DNA from: Ancylobacter mangrovi
GTDB lineage: Bacteria > Pseudomonadota > Alphaproteobacteria > Rhizobiales > Xanthobacteraceae
Assembly: GCF_024752355.1 (NCBI RefSeq)
Contig: NZ_JANTHZ010000002.1
Span: 248,001-312,000, forward strand
DNA: 64,000 nt
Direction: 5' to 3'
The notes beneath the pieces are model-generated. The model made no database searches and was not told the origin of the DNA. It saw nothing but the letters and a program-made list of their open reading frames with translations. The first letter of the stretch is position 1. Each line of letters begins with the position of its first letter. Below, in pieces: positions 40,522 through 50,319 of this stretch. The translations under genes and the position numbers were made by a program.

Positions 40522-43086
40522 CTAGCGGATGCAGCTTATGGCGGCGGAGAAGGACTGGGCCTTCTCCGCGAGATCCGCCGATTTGAGCGCCTCGCCGGGC
40601 GCCCCGGCCGTATAGCCGACGCCCTTCGCCTCGAGGAAGCTGACGGCGATCGCCGTCTTGATGGCGAAATTGATGTTCTGCGGGATGTCGTCGGTCACGG
40701 CGGCGACGGCGACGGCGTTGATCTTCGACACCACCACGCCAACCACGTTGCCAGCCTCGTCGAGCAGCGGCCCGCCGCTGTTGCCGGGCTGCACTGGCGC
40801 CGAGATCTGCAGGCGCCGCGTATCGTCGCCCATGCCGGCGGTCGCGGTCACCGTGCCCTTGGTGAAGTTGCCCGAGCTCGCCAGCAGGCCGCTGAGCGGA
40901 TAGCCGAACACGGCGACGTCCTCGCCGAGCCGCACGCCGCTGCGCAGCTTCGCGACGGCACGTGAGCGCGCACTGGTCCTCACCAGCGCCAGATCGTTGG
41001 TCTCGTCGCGCCCGAGCACGGTGCCCGGCGCCCCCTCGCCGCCGACGGCGACCGTCACGCTGGTGCAGCCCCTGACCACATGCGCGTTGGTCAGCAGCTC
41101 GTCGGCGGTGACGAAGAAGCCGGAGCCGGTGGTCTCTTCGGTCGCGTCGGGGTCCACCGGCGCCGCGTGCGCGATGGTCGGCTCGGCGCGCCGGTCGGGG
41201 GCCAGCGCGACCTCCGCGAGAGGTTCGGGCGGCGAACGGCGCTGGCCGAGCTCGTTCTCGGCGCGGAACAGGTCCGACATCACGGTCGACAGGCGCTCGC
41301 CATGGACGGGCGAATCCGACGGCCAGATCAGGGTGAAGCCGACGACGCCCCCCGGCGTCTCCTCGAAGCGCGTGTACTGGGACATCTGGCCCAGATGCGA
41401 GCTGATGACGAAGAAGTCCGGCTTCACCACCGAATAGTCGATGACGTGCTCCTTCAACGCGCCGGTGAGGACCTGATAGCCGAAGATGGCCGAGACGCGC
41501 GGGAGGTAGGAGAAGGAGACCGACACGTCGTCCTGCGCCGAGCTGAAGGAGAGGCCGCCATCGGTGCGGGCGACGAGCGGAGCGAGGCCGCTCGGCACCC
41601 AAAGCGCGGCGCGGGTGCCGGGATGCGTCACCCGCTCGAGCGACCACATGCGCAGCAGTGGCGAAGCGGCCTGCCGTAGCGCCTCGTAGTCGCCGTCGCC
41701 GACGATGCCGCTCGGCACCCGCCCGAGGTCGCGCTGGAAGGAGCGGATCGCCGCCATCAGCTTCGGCCCGAAGCTGTCGCCCGCCACGGCGGGCCAGTAT
41801 CCGGTCACGGCGAGCAGCACCTGGATGTCCTGCTGCTTCTTCAGCGGCATGGCGAGGAAGGCCGCGCGGGCCTGCTTCAGGGTCGTGGAGGCGGGTGGCT
41901 GGGTCGCGGGTGGCTGGGTCGCGGCGGTCGGGCTCTCCCCGCCCGGCGCATCGCCATAGCCGGTCTCCTTCATGAAGCGGCGCAGCCCCTCGGGAAAGGG
42001 CAGCTTGCGGCGGCTGGCGGCCGGGCAATCCTTCAGCGCGACCGACACGGCGCAGGTGTCGAGGCCGAAATCCGAGTTGCGGTCGTAGAGCGGCAGCATG
42101 CGCTCCCAGGCCTCATTGCCCTCGCCGATCCGGGTCCTGGCCGCGACCCATGCGGCGAGGAAGCCGTTGGCGTGCCACTGGTCGGGCTCCAGCTTCGCGT
42201 AGAACTCCATCCACCGCGCGTCCTGCACCAGACGGTGGCGGAAGGCGGGGCGCATCGTCACCTCGTCGAGCTCGGTGCCGTCCAGCCGGTCGATGAGGAT
42301 CGGCTGCATCGATCCGGCATAGGAATCAAAGGTGTAGAGGAAGCGCTCGTCGCCGCGGACGATCTCCGCCGCGCCGTCGCCGTCCACGTCCTCGAAGTCC
42401 AGCCCGCCGCCGTCCCGCGTGCCGAGATCGACGAAGCGCCAGTCGCCCGCGCGCGAGCGGGTGAGCGCGATCGAGGTCGTGCAGCAATGCGCGCCGCCGG
42501 AGAAGGCGTCGAACACGATCTCGGGCGTGGCGTTGGTCCGGTCGAGCTCGACCAGCGTGAGGGAGGATTCGTAGTCGACCGCCTCCGGGAAAGCGTGGCG
42601 CAGGTCGAACGCCACCCCGCCGGCGTCGCGGCCGACGAGATGCGCGGTCCATCCCTCCGGCGCGCGCTCGCGGGTGAGCGTGACGCTGAGGCCGTCCATC
42701 CTCGCTGTGCCGGGCGTGTCCTTGGTGACCGTCGCGCGCGCCTGCTCCACCTCGGAGGCGCGCCAGACGGTCTGCATGTAGCCCGAGCCCTTCGACAGCA
42801 GCGCGTCGGCCGGCAGGGGCGGCCAGTCGATCTGGCGGCGGATCGCCTCCAGCGTGCCCGCGCGCGGCTCCAGCGTGACGGCGTACCAGCCGTTCTTCGC
42901 CTTCACCACCCGCGCCTTGCCGCCATAGGCGCGCGCGATGCCGATGGCGACATCGATGTCGCCGGTGCTGGCGAGCGTGACCCAGTGCGTGCCGGGAGGC
43001 GGCACGAAGCTTTCGGCGGCGGCGATGGCGGGGCCGAGCGGGGCCGTCGCCGCGACGAGCAGCAGGACCGGAAGACGACGCGCCAT
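40522..43086 (-). CDS. secreted trypsin-like (S1C) serine protease with long N-terminal region
   Basis: Protein of 854 residues. The ATG at 43086 starts a signal peptide (MARRLPVLLLVAATAPLGPAIAAAES). The first half includes a segment with charged beta-strands that compares measured values (GGAHCCTTSIALTRS, LDFEDVDGDGAAEIVRGDE, an FG-GAP-like motif). Then come an ATQPP repeat, a peptidoglycan-binding-like stretch (SFGPKLMAAIRSFQRDLG), and a C-terminal protease: GSGFFVTADELLTNAHVV with the His, NDLALVRT with the Asp, and PGNSGGPLLDEAGNVVG with the Ser. All three catalytic residues are present. The protein is probably periplasmic and may act on or near the cell wall. There is no PDZ domain, unlike DegP. 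Confidence 0.82.
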   Translation of the reverse strand: MARRLPVLLLVAATAPLGPAIAAAESFVPPPGTHWVTLASTGDIDVAIGIARAYGGKARVVKAKNGWYAVTLEPRAGTLEAIRRQIDWPPLPADALLSKGSGYMQTVWRASEVEQARATVTKDTPGTARMDGLSVTLTRERAPEGWTAHLVGRDAGGVAFDLRHAFPEAVDYESSLTLVELDRTNATPEIVFDAFSGGAHCCTTSIALTRSRAGDWRFVDLGTRDGGGLDFEDVDGDGAAEIVRGDERFLYTFDSYAGSMQPILIDRLDGTELDEVTMRPAFRHRLVQDARWMEFYAKLEPDQWHANGFLAAWVAARTRIGEGNEAWERMLPLYDRNSDFGLDTCAVSVALKDCPAASRRKLPFPEGLRRFMKETGYGDAPGGESPTAATQPPATQPPASTTLKQARAAFLAMPLKKQQDIQVLLAVTGYWPAVAGDSFGPKLMAAIRSFQRDLGRVPSGIVGDGDYEALRQAASPLLRMWSLERVTHPGTRAALWVPSGLAPLVARTDGGLSFSSAQDDVSVSFSYLPRVSAIFGYQVLTGALKEHVIDYSVVKPDFFVISSHLGQMSQYTRFEETPGGVVGFTLIWPSDSPVHGERLSTVMSDLFRAENELGQRRSPPEPLAEVALAPDRRAEPTIAHAAPVDPDATEETTGSGFFVTADELLTNAHVVRGCTSVTVAVGGEGAPGTVLGRDETNDLALVRTSARSRAVAKLRSGVRLGEDVAVFGYPLSGLLASSGNFTKGTVTATAGMGDDTRRLQISAPVQPGNSGGPLLDEAGNVVGVVVSKINAVAVAAVTDDIPQNINFAIKTAIAVSFLEAKGVGYTAGAPGEALKSADLAEKAQSFSAAISCIR
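41891..41920. repeat. 15-bp perfect tandem duplication inside the protease gene
   Basis: The unit GCGGGTGGCTGGGTC occurs twice in direct succession. Read on the minus strand it encodes two copies of ATQPP in the linker between the N-terminal region and the peptidoglycan-binding-like part. The length is a multiple of three, so the frame is kept. It is probably a slippage product in a flexible linker. Confidence 0.85.
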
Positions 43087-43219
43087 GCCACCTTGCCCCC
43101 TCTCTGGAACCGGCAGCATACCGCCCGGGAAGGCCCCCGCAATCCCGAGCGAGAGGTATCGAAGAGCTACGGCGTATTGGCGTGCGGCCCGCGGTGCCGC
43201 GGGCCGGCCGGATGCGGCG

Positions 43220-44035
43220 TCACTCGAAGGGCGCGAACTGCTCGGCGCGCCATTTCAGCGCCGCGGAAAGTCCCTCGCTGCGGCGGATGGTGTCGAAGGT
43301 CTCGGCCTCGGGCGAGCCGACCGCGTCCATGCTGGCGCAGATCTCCGCGCCGTACTCGATCGCGTTGCGCAGGCCCATGATCTCGAAGCTCTGGTTGATG
43401 GCCCGCTTGTTCGCCTTCAGGCACTCCATCGACACGCGCGACATGCGCAGCGCGATCTTGCGCACCTCGGCGGCGACGTCGGCCTTGGGGAACACCTTGT
43501 CGACGAGGCCGAGGCGGAACGCCTCCTCCGCATCGATCGTGTCGCCGGAATAGATCAGCGCGCGCGAGCGCTGGCCGAGCAGCCACGGCATGATCATGGT
43601 GGCGATGCCGGCCGAGAAGCGCGCCTCGATGGCGGCGAACTTCGAGACGTCCGAGCAGTAGCGCATGTCGCAGCACATCGCGAATTCGAGCGCGCCGGCG
43701 AAGCAGAAGCCGTCCACCATGGCGATGACGGGCTTGGAGCAGTCCCACACCGAATAGGTGAAGGTGATGTCCTTGTGCATGCGCGCGCGCCAGTCGGCCA
43801 GCGAGCGCTTGGGCAGCTCGGCGGATTCCTTGATGTCGTAGCCGGAGGAGAACGCCTTGCCGCCCGCGCCGGTGATGATCGCCACCCGAACCTCCGGGTC
43901 CGCGTCGACCTCCTTCATCACGGCGATGATCTCGTCGACCAGCGGCTGGCTCAGCGCGTTGTGGCGGTCGGGGCGGTTGAGCGTGATCGTGGCAACGCGG
44001 TCTTCGACGTCGTAGATGAGATGCTGGTAGGTCAT
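43220..44035 (-). CDS. enoyl-CoA hydratase/isomerase family protein
   Basis: Crotonase-fold protein of 271 residues. The oxyanion-hole segments are FSSGYDIKESA and VDGFCFAGALEFAMCCD, and both catalytic glutamates appear present (ALEFA and AIEARFSAG). I chose the ATG at 44035, with AAGG seven bases upstream; a GTG two codons earlier overlaps the synthetase stop. It is the last gene of the acuI-ABC-synthetase operon and probably hydrates the acyl-CoA made by the upstream synthetase. In acrylate metabolism this would be an AcuH-like step, but other substrates are possible. Confidence 0.87.
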   Translation of the reverse strand: MTYQHLIYDVEDRVATITLNRPDRHNALSQPLVDEIIAVMKEVDADPEVRVAIITGAGGKAFSSGYDIKESAELPKRSLADWRARMHKDITFTYSVWDCSKPVIAMVDGFCFAGALEFAMCCDMRYCSDVSKFAAIEARFSAGIATMIMPWLLGQRSRALIYSGDTIDAEEAFRLGLVDKVFPKADVAAEVRKIALRMSRVSMECLKANKRAINQSFEIMGLRNAIEYGAEICASMDAVGSPEAETFDTIRRSEGLSAALKWRAEQFAPFE

Positions 44036-44037
44036 GA

Positions 44038-46104
44038 TCACGCCTTCGCGGTGTGGGTTTCGAACAGCACGTCGACGCCGGCCACGCCATCGGGGCCGAC
44101 GATGAGCGGATTGATCTCGATGGCGGCGAAACGGTCGGCCAGCGCCGCGCCGACCTCCGACAGGCGCGCGATGGCGCGGGCGGCGGCGTCGAAGTCGAAC
44201 GGCGCCTTGCCGCGAACGCCGCGCAGCAGCGTGCCGGCGACGGTCTCGTCCAGCATCCGGCGCGCCATCTCCTCGTCGACCGGGCCCATGCGCAGGCTCG
44301 ACTGCGCTGTGACCTCGACCAGCACCCCGCCGGGGCCGGCGAGGGTGAAGCTGCCGAAGCCGGGCTCGTTGCGGATGCCGAGGATCAGCTCGACGCCGGG
44401 GCTCGCCATCGCCTGCACCACCACCATCGCGTCGGGTCCCGCCCCGTTGGCGGCGAGGATCGCCGACAGCTCGGCGAAGGCCGCGCGCACGCCCGCCTCG
44501 TCGCCGAGGCCGAGCTTGACGAGGCCGAGCTCAGTCTTGTGCGGCAGCGAGGGCGCGACACCCTTCAGCACGACGGGGTAGCCATAGGCGGATGCCAGCG
44601 CGACGGCCTCGTCGGCGTCGGCGGCCTTGCCGGTCTGCACCATCGGCACGCCGGCCTCGCGCAGGAAGGCGAAGCGGGAGGGCTCGTCCTCGGGCAGCGG
44701 CGGCAGGGCAGGCGCCGGCGCGATCTCCCGCGCCAGCGGGGTGCGCAGCGCCTTGATGGCGGCGAGCGCGGGGCGCATGCCGGACAGATAGGCGATGCCG
44801 GCGGTGTCGAGCACCGCGCGCACCTCGGCATTCACGCCGGTGCCCGAGGTGTTGTTGATGAAGCAGAACCGCTTGTCGGTGGGGATCGAGCCGCAGATCT
44901 CGCCCATGATGATGGCGTAAGGCACGTCGCCACCGCCCTGGCCCGGCGCATCGACCGAGACGGCGACGATGCCGACGCTCGGGTCGGCGGCCAGCGCCTC
45001 CATCTGCAGCCGGAAGCGCTCGGCGTTGAAGCCGAGCCCCCAGGCGTCGAGCGGGTTGCCGATGCGCGAATAGGGCGGGAAGGCCGGGCGCAGTGCCGCC
45101 AGCGTCTCGGGCGCCAGCGGCGGATAGGGAAGGCCCATGTCGTGGCCGAGATCGGCGAACAGCGCCGCCTCGCCGCCCGACAGCGTGACGACCACCGTGT
45201 TCGGGGTCGGCGGCGGCGCCGGGTTGGCCGCCAGCAGGGTCGCGGTCTCCAGCATCTCGTCGAGATCGTGCACGCGGATGATGCCGAGCGCGTCGAAATA
45301 GGCGTCGTAGAGCTTGTCGTCGCCGGCGAGGCCGCCCGTGTGGGCCTGCACCGCGACGCGCCCGCCCTCGCTGCTGCCGAGCTTGACGGCGATCACCCGC
45401 TTGCCGGCTGCTGCGGCGGCTCGGGCGGCGGCGGCGAAGCGCTCCGGCTCGCGGATGGTCTCCACGAACAGCATGATCACCGACACGCGGGGATCGGCGG
45501 CGACGCTCGCCAGATAGTCGGCGACGCCGACCACAGCCTCGTTGCCGGCGGTGATGACATAGGCGAGGCCCAGCTTGCGTTCGTCCTCGCTGAGGATGAT
45601 GGCGACCGAGCCGCTCTGCGAGATCACCGCCACCGGGCCGGGGCGGATCGGCGTCATGTAGCGCGGCGTCCAGATCGCGGCGCGGTCGTGCACGTTGACG
45701 AGACCGATATTGTTGGGGCCGGAGATCGCGATCCCCTCGGCGCGCGCCACCGCCTCGATGCGCTGCTGCAGCGCCACGCCGTCGGCGTCGCCGTCGGCAT
45801 AGCCGTTGGCGTTCAGGAACAGCGCCTTGATGCCGAGCTTCGCCGCCTCCTCGACCAGATCGGGACCCGCCGTCGCCGGCACGGCGAGGAAGGCCGCGTC
45901 CGGCGGCTCCGGCAGCTCGGAGAGCGAGGGGTAGCAGGGAAGCCCGAGTATCTCCTCATAGCGCGGGTTGACCGGCAGGATCCGGCCCTCATAGCCCATG
46001 ACCTGCAGGTTCTTGACCACGCGGGTGCCGGTGGCTTCCTCGCGCTGCGAGGCGCCGACCACGGCGATGGAGCGTGGGCTCAGCAGGCGTTCGATGGCAC
46101 TCAC
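44038..46104 (-). CDS. ADP-forming-type acyl-CoA synthetase (fused alpha-beta)
   Basis: Protein of 688 residues related to acetate-CoA ligase (ADP-forming) and protein acetyltransferases. It has an N-terminal CoA-binding domain ([20 protein letters not shown]), two succinyl-CoA-ligase-like domains with [19 protein letters not shown] at about residues 250-270, and a C-terminal ATP-grasp domain ([27 protein letters not shown]). No GNAT domain follows, so enzyme rather than Pat-type regulator is favoured. The GTG at 46104 overlaps the ATPase stop as GTGA. It probably activates the imported acid to its CoA ester for the next gene. Confidence 0.87.
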   Translation of the reverse strand: MSAIERLLSPRSIAVVGASQREEATGTRVVKNLQVMGYEGRILPVNPRYEEILGLPCYPSLSELPEPPDAAFLAVPATAGPDLVEEAAKLGIKALFLNANGYADGDADGVALQQRIEAVARAEGIAISGPNNIGLVNVHDRAAIWTPRYMTPIRPGPVAVISQSGSVAIILSEDERKLGLAYVITAGNEAVVGVADYLASVAADPRVSVIMLFVETIREPERFAAAARAAAAAGKRVIAVKLGSSEGGRVAVQAHTGGLAGDDKLYDAYFDALGIIRVHDLDEMLETATLLAANPAPPPTPNTVVVTLSGGEAALFADLGHDMGLPYPPLAPETLAALRPAFPPYSRIGNPLDAWGLGFNAERFRLQMEALAADPSVGIVAVSVDAPGQGGGDVPYAIIMGEICGSIPTDKRFCFINNTSGTGVNAEVRAVLDTAGIAYLSGMRPALAAIKALRTPLAREIAPAPALPPLPEDEPSRFAFLREAGVPMVQTGKAADADEAVALASAYGYPVVLKGVAPSLPHKTELGLVKLGLGDEAGVRAAFAELSAILAANGAGPDAMVVVQAMASPGVELILGIRNEPGFGSFTLAGPGGVLVEVTAQSSLRMGPVDEEMARRMLDETVAGTLLRGVRGKAPFDFDAAARAIARLSEVGAALADRFAAIEINPLIVGPDGVAGVDVLFETHTAKA

Positions 46105-46952
46105 AGGACTTTCCCTCCATCAGCGACGGACGGGGCGTCCGTGAAGATCTGATTGCGTTCGACCCAGGTCTCCAGGAACTGCGCCAGCCGCTCGCTGCCG
46201 GGGTTGCGGAACAGCGTCTGCGGCGGCCCCTGCTCGACGATGGCGCCGTGATCGATGAAGATCACGCGGTCGGCGACCTGCGCCGCGAAGCCCATCTCGT
46301 GGGTCACGACGACCATGGTCAGCCCGTCGTCGGCGAGCCGCTTGATGACCTGGAGCACCTCGCCCACCAGCTCGGGGTCGAGCGCGGAGGTCGGCTCGTC
46401 GAACAGGATCAGCTCGGGGTCGATCGCCAGCGCCCGGGCGATGCCCACGCGCTGCTGCTGGCCGCCGGAGAGCTGGTTCGGGTAGGCGTCGAGCTTGGCG
46501 GCGAGGCCGACGCGGTCCAGCACCTGGCGGGCCTTGGCCTCGGCCTCGGCGCGCGGCTTGCGCTGCACCACGACGAGGGGCTGGGCGACGTTCTCCAGCA
46601 CCGAGAGGTGCGGCCACAGATTGAACTGCTGGAACACCATCGAGATGCCGCGGCGCACCCGCGCCACGTTCTCGCGGCTGTCGGGCACGCGCCGGCCCTT
46701 GAGGTCCTCGCGATAGCCGAGCAGGCGACCGCCCACCCGCACCTCGCCCTCGGCGAAGTCCTCGAGGAAGTTCACGCAGCGCAGCAGCGTGCTCTTGCCG
46801 GAACCGGAGGGGCCGATGATGCACAGCACCTCGGAGCGGTTCACCTCCATCGAGACGTTGTGCAGCACCTGGTGGGCGCCGTACCACTTCGACAGGTTGC
46901 GGACGACGACCAGCGGCTCGCGGTCCGGGGCGGCGGAGGTTGGGGTGGTCAT
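46101..46952 (-). CDS. polar amino-acid-type ABC transporter ATP-binding protein
   Basis: ATPase of 283 residues in the GlnQ/HisP group: Walker [13 protein letters not shown]-loop segment [17 protein letters not shown], signature LSGGQQQR, Walker [15 protein letters not shown] and switch [11 protein letters not shown]. Its ATG overlaps the preceding permease stop and its stop overlaps the synthetase start, so it sits in a run of coupled genes. Confidence 0.92.
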   Translation of the reverse strand: MTTPTSAAPDREPLVVVRNLSKWYGAHQVLHNVSMEVNRSEVLCIIGPSGSGKSTLLRCVNFLEDFAEGEVRVGGRLLGYREDLKGRRVPDSRENVARVRRGISMVFQQFNLWPHLSVLENVAQPLVVVQRKPRAEAEAKARQVLDRVGLAAKLDAYPNQLSGGQQQRVGIARALAIDPELILFDEPTSALDPELVGEVLQVIKRLADDGLTMVVVTHEMGFAAQVADRVIFIDHGAIVEQGPPQTLFRNPGSERLAQFLETWVERNQIFTDAPSVADGGKVL

Positions 46953-47614
46953 GCCGATGTCTCCAGATACCGTGCGGCCCGGATCTCGGCGCGGCGTCCC
47001 AGCGAGGCGGTAAGCTCGACCAGGACCCAGTAGCCGACCGACAGGGCGAGATAGGGCTCGACGAAGGCGAAGGTGTCGAGGGTCAGTCCGGTCACCTGGA
47101 AGGTGAGCTCGGGCACGGTGATGATGGACAGGATCGCCGTGTCCTTGAGCACGAAGATCGCGATGTTCACCAGCGGCGGCAGCACCAGCACCAGCATCTG
47201 CGGCACCACGATGTGGCGCAGGGTCTGGCTGCGCGAATAGCCGAAGGCGCGGGCGGCGCCGATCTGTCCCGGCGGGATCGCCTCGAGGCCGGCGCAGACG
47301 ATCTCCGTGCAGTAGGCCCCGCCATAGAGGCCGAGGCCGATGATGCCGGCCGGCAGCGCGTCGAGCGTGATGCCGATGGACGGGCCGGCATAGTAGAGCA
47401 CGAAGAGCTGCACCAGCAGCGGCGTGCCGCGGAAGAACTCGACATAGGCGCGCACCAGCGCCTTGGTCGGCCGCCGCCCCGCCGCCAGCAGGAAGCCGAG
47501 CGGGGCGCCGATCGCCATCGCCAGCGCGCAGCCCGCCAGCCAGATCTCGACGGTGAGCAGGAAGCCGCTCAGCAGGCTCGGCCAGGCGTCGGTGAAGATG
47601 CTGAAATCGATCAC
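46949..47614 (-). CDS. polar amino-acid-type ABC transporter permease (second)
   Basis: HisM/GlnP-type permease of 221 residues with several membrane helices and an EAA segment ([21 protein letters not shown]). I chose the GTG at 47614 because it overlaps the upstream permease stop as GTGA; the longer frame runs through that gene. It forms a heterodimer with the permease encoded at 47611-48276. Confidence 0.88.
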   Translation of the reverse strand: MIDFSIFTDAWPSLLSGFLLTVEIWLAGCALAMAIGAPLGFLLAAGRRPTKALVRAYVEFFRGTPLLVQLFVLYYAGPSIGITLDALPAGIIGLGLYGGAYCTEIVCAGLEAIPPGQIGAARAFGYSRSQTLRHIVVPQMLVLVLPPLVNIAIFVLKDTAILSIITVPELTFQVTGLTLDTFAFVEPYLALSVGYWVLVELTASLGRRAEIRAARYLETSA

Positions 47615-48276
47615 AGCCGGAACTCCGGCCGGCCGCGCCGCAACCTGCCCACCGAACGGTGGCTGAAATGGGCGAGCGTCAGGTTGATGGCGAGGTAGAT
47701 GAAGGCGATGGCCGGGTACCACAGCAGCGGCTGCACGTCGCGGGCGACGATGTTCTGCGCCACCCGGGTCATGTCCGCCACCCCGACGACGGAGACCAGC
47801 GAGGACGCCTTCAGGATGGCGATCATCTCGTTGACCATCATCGGCATGGCGGCGCGGATCGCCTGCGGCAGCAGGATGTGGCGCCAGCTCTGGTAGCGGG
47901 AATAGGAGAAGGCGAGCGCTGCCTCCCTCTGCCCGGCCGGAATGATGAGGAAGCCGCCGCGCAGATTCTCGGCCTGGTAAGCGGCCGTGCACACGCCGAG
48001 CCCCAGCGCCGCCGCCGCGAAGGACGGCAGCTCAAGCCCGACGAAGGGCAGCAGGTAGTAGATCAGCAGCAGCAGCACCAGCAGCGGCACGCCGCGGAAG
48101 AAGCTCACATAGAAATGCCCGAGCAGGCGGGCGATGCGGCTTCCCGACATGTTCGCCGCGCAGACCGGCAGCGCGATGGCGAAGCCGATGGCGATCGCGC
48201 ACAGCGAGATCGCCACGGTGACGCCGGCGCCGGTCGCGATGAGGCGCAGCCCGGTCAGATAGGCGGAGTGGTCCAA
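47611..48276 (-). CDS. polar amino-acid-type ABC transporter permease (first)
   Basis: HisM/GlnP-type permease of 221 residues with an EAA segment ([21 protein letters not shown]). No ATG fits the N-terminus; TTG at 48276 with GAGG eight bases upstream gives a sensible start ([12 protein letters not shown]). The gap of 75 bases to the binding-protein gene contains a perfect stem-loop, listed separately. An unusual start codon plus the hairpin would keep permease levels below those of the binding protein. Confidence 0.85.
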   Translation of the reverse strand: MDHSAYLTGLRLIATGAGVTVAISLCAIAIGFAIALPVCAANMSGSRIARLLGHFYVSFFRGVPLLVLLLLIYYLLPFVGLELPSFAAAALGLGVCTAAYQAENLRGGFLIIPAGQREAALAFSYSRYQSWRHILLPQAIRAAMPMMVNEMIAILKASSLVSVVGVADMTRVAQNIVARDVQPLLWYPAIAFIYLAINLTLAHFSHRSVGRLRRGRPEFRL

Positions 48277-48309
48277 GATCAGCCTCGTCCAGGTCCCGCG
48301 GTGCGGCGG

Positions 48310-48338
48310 GCAGGACCGGACGCGCGGCCCGGTCCTGC
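48310..48338 (-). other. perfect 10-bp stem-loop between binding-protein and permease genes
   Basis: GCAGGACCGG (48310-48319) and CCGGTCCTGC (48329-48338) are exact reverse complements around a nine-base loop. It lies just after the binding-protein stop and has no T-run. Such intercistronic hairpins protect the upstream mRNA and give excess binding protein over membrane subunits, as in the malE-malF region. That role is inferred here. Confidence 0.68.
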
Positions 48339-48351
48339 GTCGTCCGGTGGA

Positions 48352-49182
48352 TCAGTAGTTGGGCTCGGGCACCTTGTCGTAGGGCAGGGGCATTTCCGCG
48401 CCGAACCACTTGATCTGCAGTTCCTTCATCTTGCCGTTCTTGTTGTACTTGGCGATGCCTTCGTTGATCGCCGCCAGCAGCGACTCGCTCTCCGGCTCCT
48501 TGCGCAGCGGCCAGGCCTGGTAGCTCGGCTGGCCGAAGGCGGGCTTCACGACCTCGAATTCGGGCCGGGTCTTGGCGAGATAGGTCAGGTTCGGCAGCGA
48601 GCCGGAGGCCGCGACGGTGCGGCCGGCGAGCACGTCGGCATAGGCGTTGGTGCTGCCGATATAGATCTTGATGTCCGCCGGCGGCTTCAGCGTGGCGGAG
48701 AACTCCTCCAGCGTCTTGAGCTGGGACGAACCCTTGGTGCCGCCCACCGGCTTGCCGGCGATGTCCTCGGGCTTGGTGATCGAGGTGTCGCCGGCGCGCT
48801 TCACCAGCGCGACCGTCGCGTCGCCGATCGGCAGCGTGAAGTAGTAGCGCTCCATGCGTGCCTTGTTGATGGTGGTACCGGCGACCACCATGTCGAACTT
48901 CTTGGCCTCGAGCGCGGGCAGGACGCTGGCCCAGGGAAGGTCGATCCACTTGACCTTCAGGCCCATGTCCTTGGCGATCAGGGTGATGAGGTCGACGTCG
49001 AAGCCGACCGGCTTATCGCCGTCGAGGAATTCGAACGGGGCGTACTGGAATTCGGTGCCGACGACGAGCTCGCCGCGCGCCTTGGCGTCGCTCAGGACGT
49101 CGGCCTGGGCGCCCACCGCCATGGCGGAGACGAACAGAACCGTTGCCACGCAACGCTTCATCACACCTTGCATGCTGAACAT
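48352..49182 (-). CDS. polar amino-acid-type ABC substrate-binding protein
   Basis: Periplasmic binding protein of 276 residues (SBP_bac_3). AAAGGGGAA precedes the ATG at 49182; the signal peptide is around MKRCVATVLFVSAMAVGAQA. Segments GTEFQYAPFEFLDGDKPVGFDVDLITLIA and ASVLPALEAKKFDMVVAGTTI are typical. It follows acuI by 60 bases. The ligand is unknown, but the downstream acyl-CoA synthetase and crotonase suggest a small carboxylate or amino/betaine-type acid rather than a standard amino acid. Confidence 0.9.
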   Translation of the reverse strand: MFSMQGVMKRCVATVLFVSAMAVGAQADVLSDAKARGELVVGTEFQYAPFEFLDGDKPVGFDVDLITLIAKDMGLKVKWIDLPWASVLPALEAKKFDMVVAGTTINKARMERYYFTLPIGDATVALVKRAGDTSITKPEDIAGKPVGGTKGSSQLKTLEEFSATLKPPADIKIYIGSTNAYADVLAGRTVAASGSLPNLTYLAKTRPEFEVVKPAFGQPSYQAWPLRKEPESESLLAAINEGIAKYNKNGKMKELQIKWFGAEMPLPYDKVPEPNY

Positions 49183-49242
49183 GATCGTTCCCCTTTGGTT
49201 GGGTCTCTGGAATTTTGTCGATGGCGGGCTTGGCTGCCCGCT

Positions 49243-50238
49243 TCAGTGTTCGGGAAGCTTGACGACGACGCGCCCCCGCACGGCGCCGCGTACGATGTCG
49301 GCCGCCTTGTCGGCGACCTCGCCCAGCCCGATCTCCTCGACCACCTCGCCCGGCAGGCCGTCGGGAAGCAGCTCCGACAGCCGCCGCCAGGCGGTGGTCC
49401 GGCGATCGATGGGGCAGCGCACGGAATCGATGCCGAGCAGGCTGACGCCGCGAATGATGAAGGGCATGACGGTGCCGGGAAGATCCGCGCCGCCGACCAG
49501 CCCGCAGGCCGCGACCGCCCCGCCATAGGCGGTGGCCGCCAGCGCCGAGACGAGGGTCTGCCCGCCGACCGTGTCGACCGCCCCGCCCCAGCGCTCGGAC
49601 GCCAGCGGGCGGGAAGGCTGCGCGAGCTCGGCGCGCGGCACGATGGTCTCGGCGCCGAGTTCGCGCAGATAGGCCCCGTGCTCGGGACGCCCGGTGGCGG
49701 CGGCGACGCGGTAGCCGAGCTTCGCCAGCAGCGCCACCGCGACGCTGCCGACCCCGCCGCTCGCTCCGGTCACCAGAACCTCGCGGGCGCGGTCGATGCC
49801 GTGGCGCTCCAGCGCGTCGACGCACAGCATCGCGGTCAGGCCCGCCGTGCCGAAGCTCATGGTCTGTTCCAGCGACATCGCCTGCGGGCGCGCGACCAAC
49901 CAGTCGCCCTTGGCCCGCGCCTTCTGCGCCATGCCGCCCCAGTTGGTCTCGCCCACGCCCCAGCCGGTCAGCACCACTTCGGCGCCGGCGGGAAAGCGCG
50001 CGTCGCGGCTCTCCTCGACCACGCCTGCGAGGTCGATGCCCGGCACCATGGGAAAGTTGCGCACGATCCTGCCCTTGCCGGTGATCGCCAGCCCGTCCTT
50101 ATAGTTCAGGCTGGAATAGCGCACGGCGATGGTGACCTCGCCGGCCGGCAGGTCGTCGTCGCGCATCGTCTCGACGGAGGCCGTGGTCGCGCCGTCGGCC
50201 TGGCGCAGGACGAGGGCTTGGAATGCGTTACCGGACAT
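49243..50238 (-). CDS. acuI: acrylyl-CoA reductase-like MDR oxidoreductase (AcuI/YhdH family)
   Basis: NADPH-dependent medium-chain reductase of 331 residues. YSSLNYKDGLAITGKG and VPGIDLAGVVEESRD are characteristic of AcuI/YhdH, and GASGGVGSVAVALLAKLG is the nucleotide-binding loop. No zinc-ligand set is present, as expected. Family enzymes reduce acrylyl-CoA to propionyl-CoA and protect against the toxic enoyl-CoA. I chose the ATG at 50238; the frame extends 15 codons upstream. It is the first gene of the seven-gene minus-strand run and is divergent from the FadR-type regulator. Confidence 0.86.
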   Translation of the reverse strand: MSGNAFQALVLRQADGATTASVETMRDDDLPAGEVTIAVRYSSLNYKDGLAITGKGRIVRNFPMVPGIDLAGVVEESRDARFPAGAEVVLTGWGVGETNWGGMAQKARAKGDWLVARPQAMSLEQTMSFGTAGLTAMLCVDALERHGIDRAREVLVTGASGGVGSVAVALLAKLGYRVAAATGRPEHGAYLRELGAETIVPRAELAQPSRPLASERWGGAVDTVGGQTLVSALAATAYGGAVAACGLVGGADLPGTVMPFIIRGVSLLGIDSVRCPIDRRTTAWRRLSELLPDGLPGEVVEEIGLGEVADKAADIVRGAVRGRVVVKLPEH

Positions 50239-50302
50239 GGGGCACCTGTGACTGCGAACCTCTTCGAGCGTGTTGCAGTGCATCAGTTTCGACGGCCGTT
50301 GC

Positions 50303-50319
50303 TATTTGTCAAACAAATA
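50303..50319. promoter_or_regulatory. perfect palindrome between acuI and the FadR-type gene, probable operator
   Basis: TATTTGT-CAA-ACAAATA is an exact 7-bp inverted repeat with a 3-bp centre, lying 65 bases upstream of the acuI start. Its symmetry and AT-rich flanks fit a GntR/FadR-family operator, and the regulator is encoded divergently at 50498. Binding would repress the acuI operon. Confidence 0.68.

Noticed and set aside
41891-41920. Possible CRISPR or regulatory repeat
   Set aside because: Only two adjacent 15-bp copies inside a coding linker, frame-preserving and without spacers.
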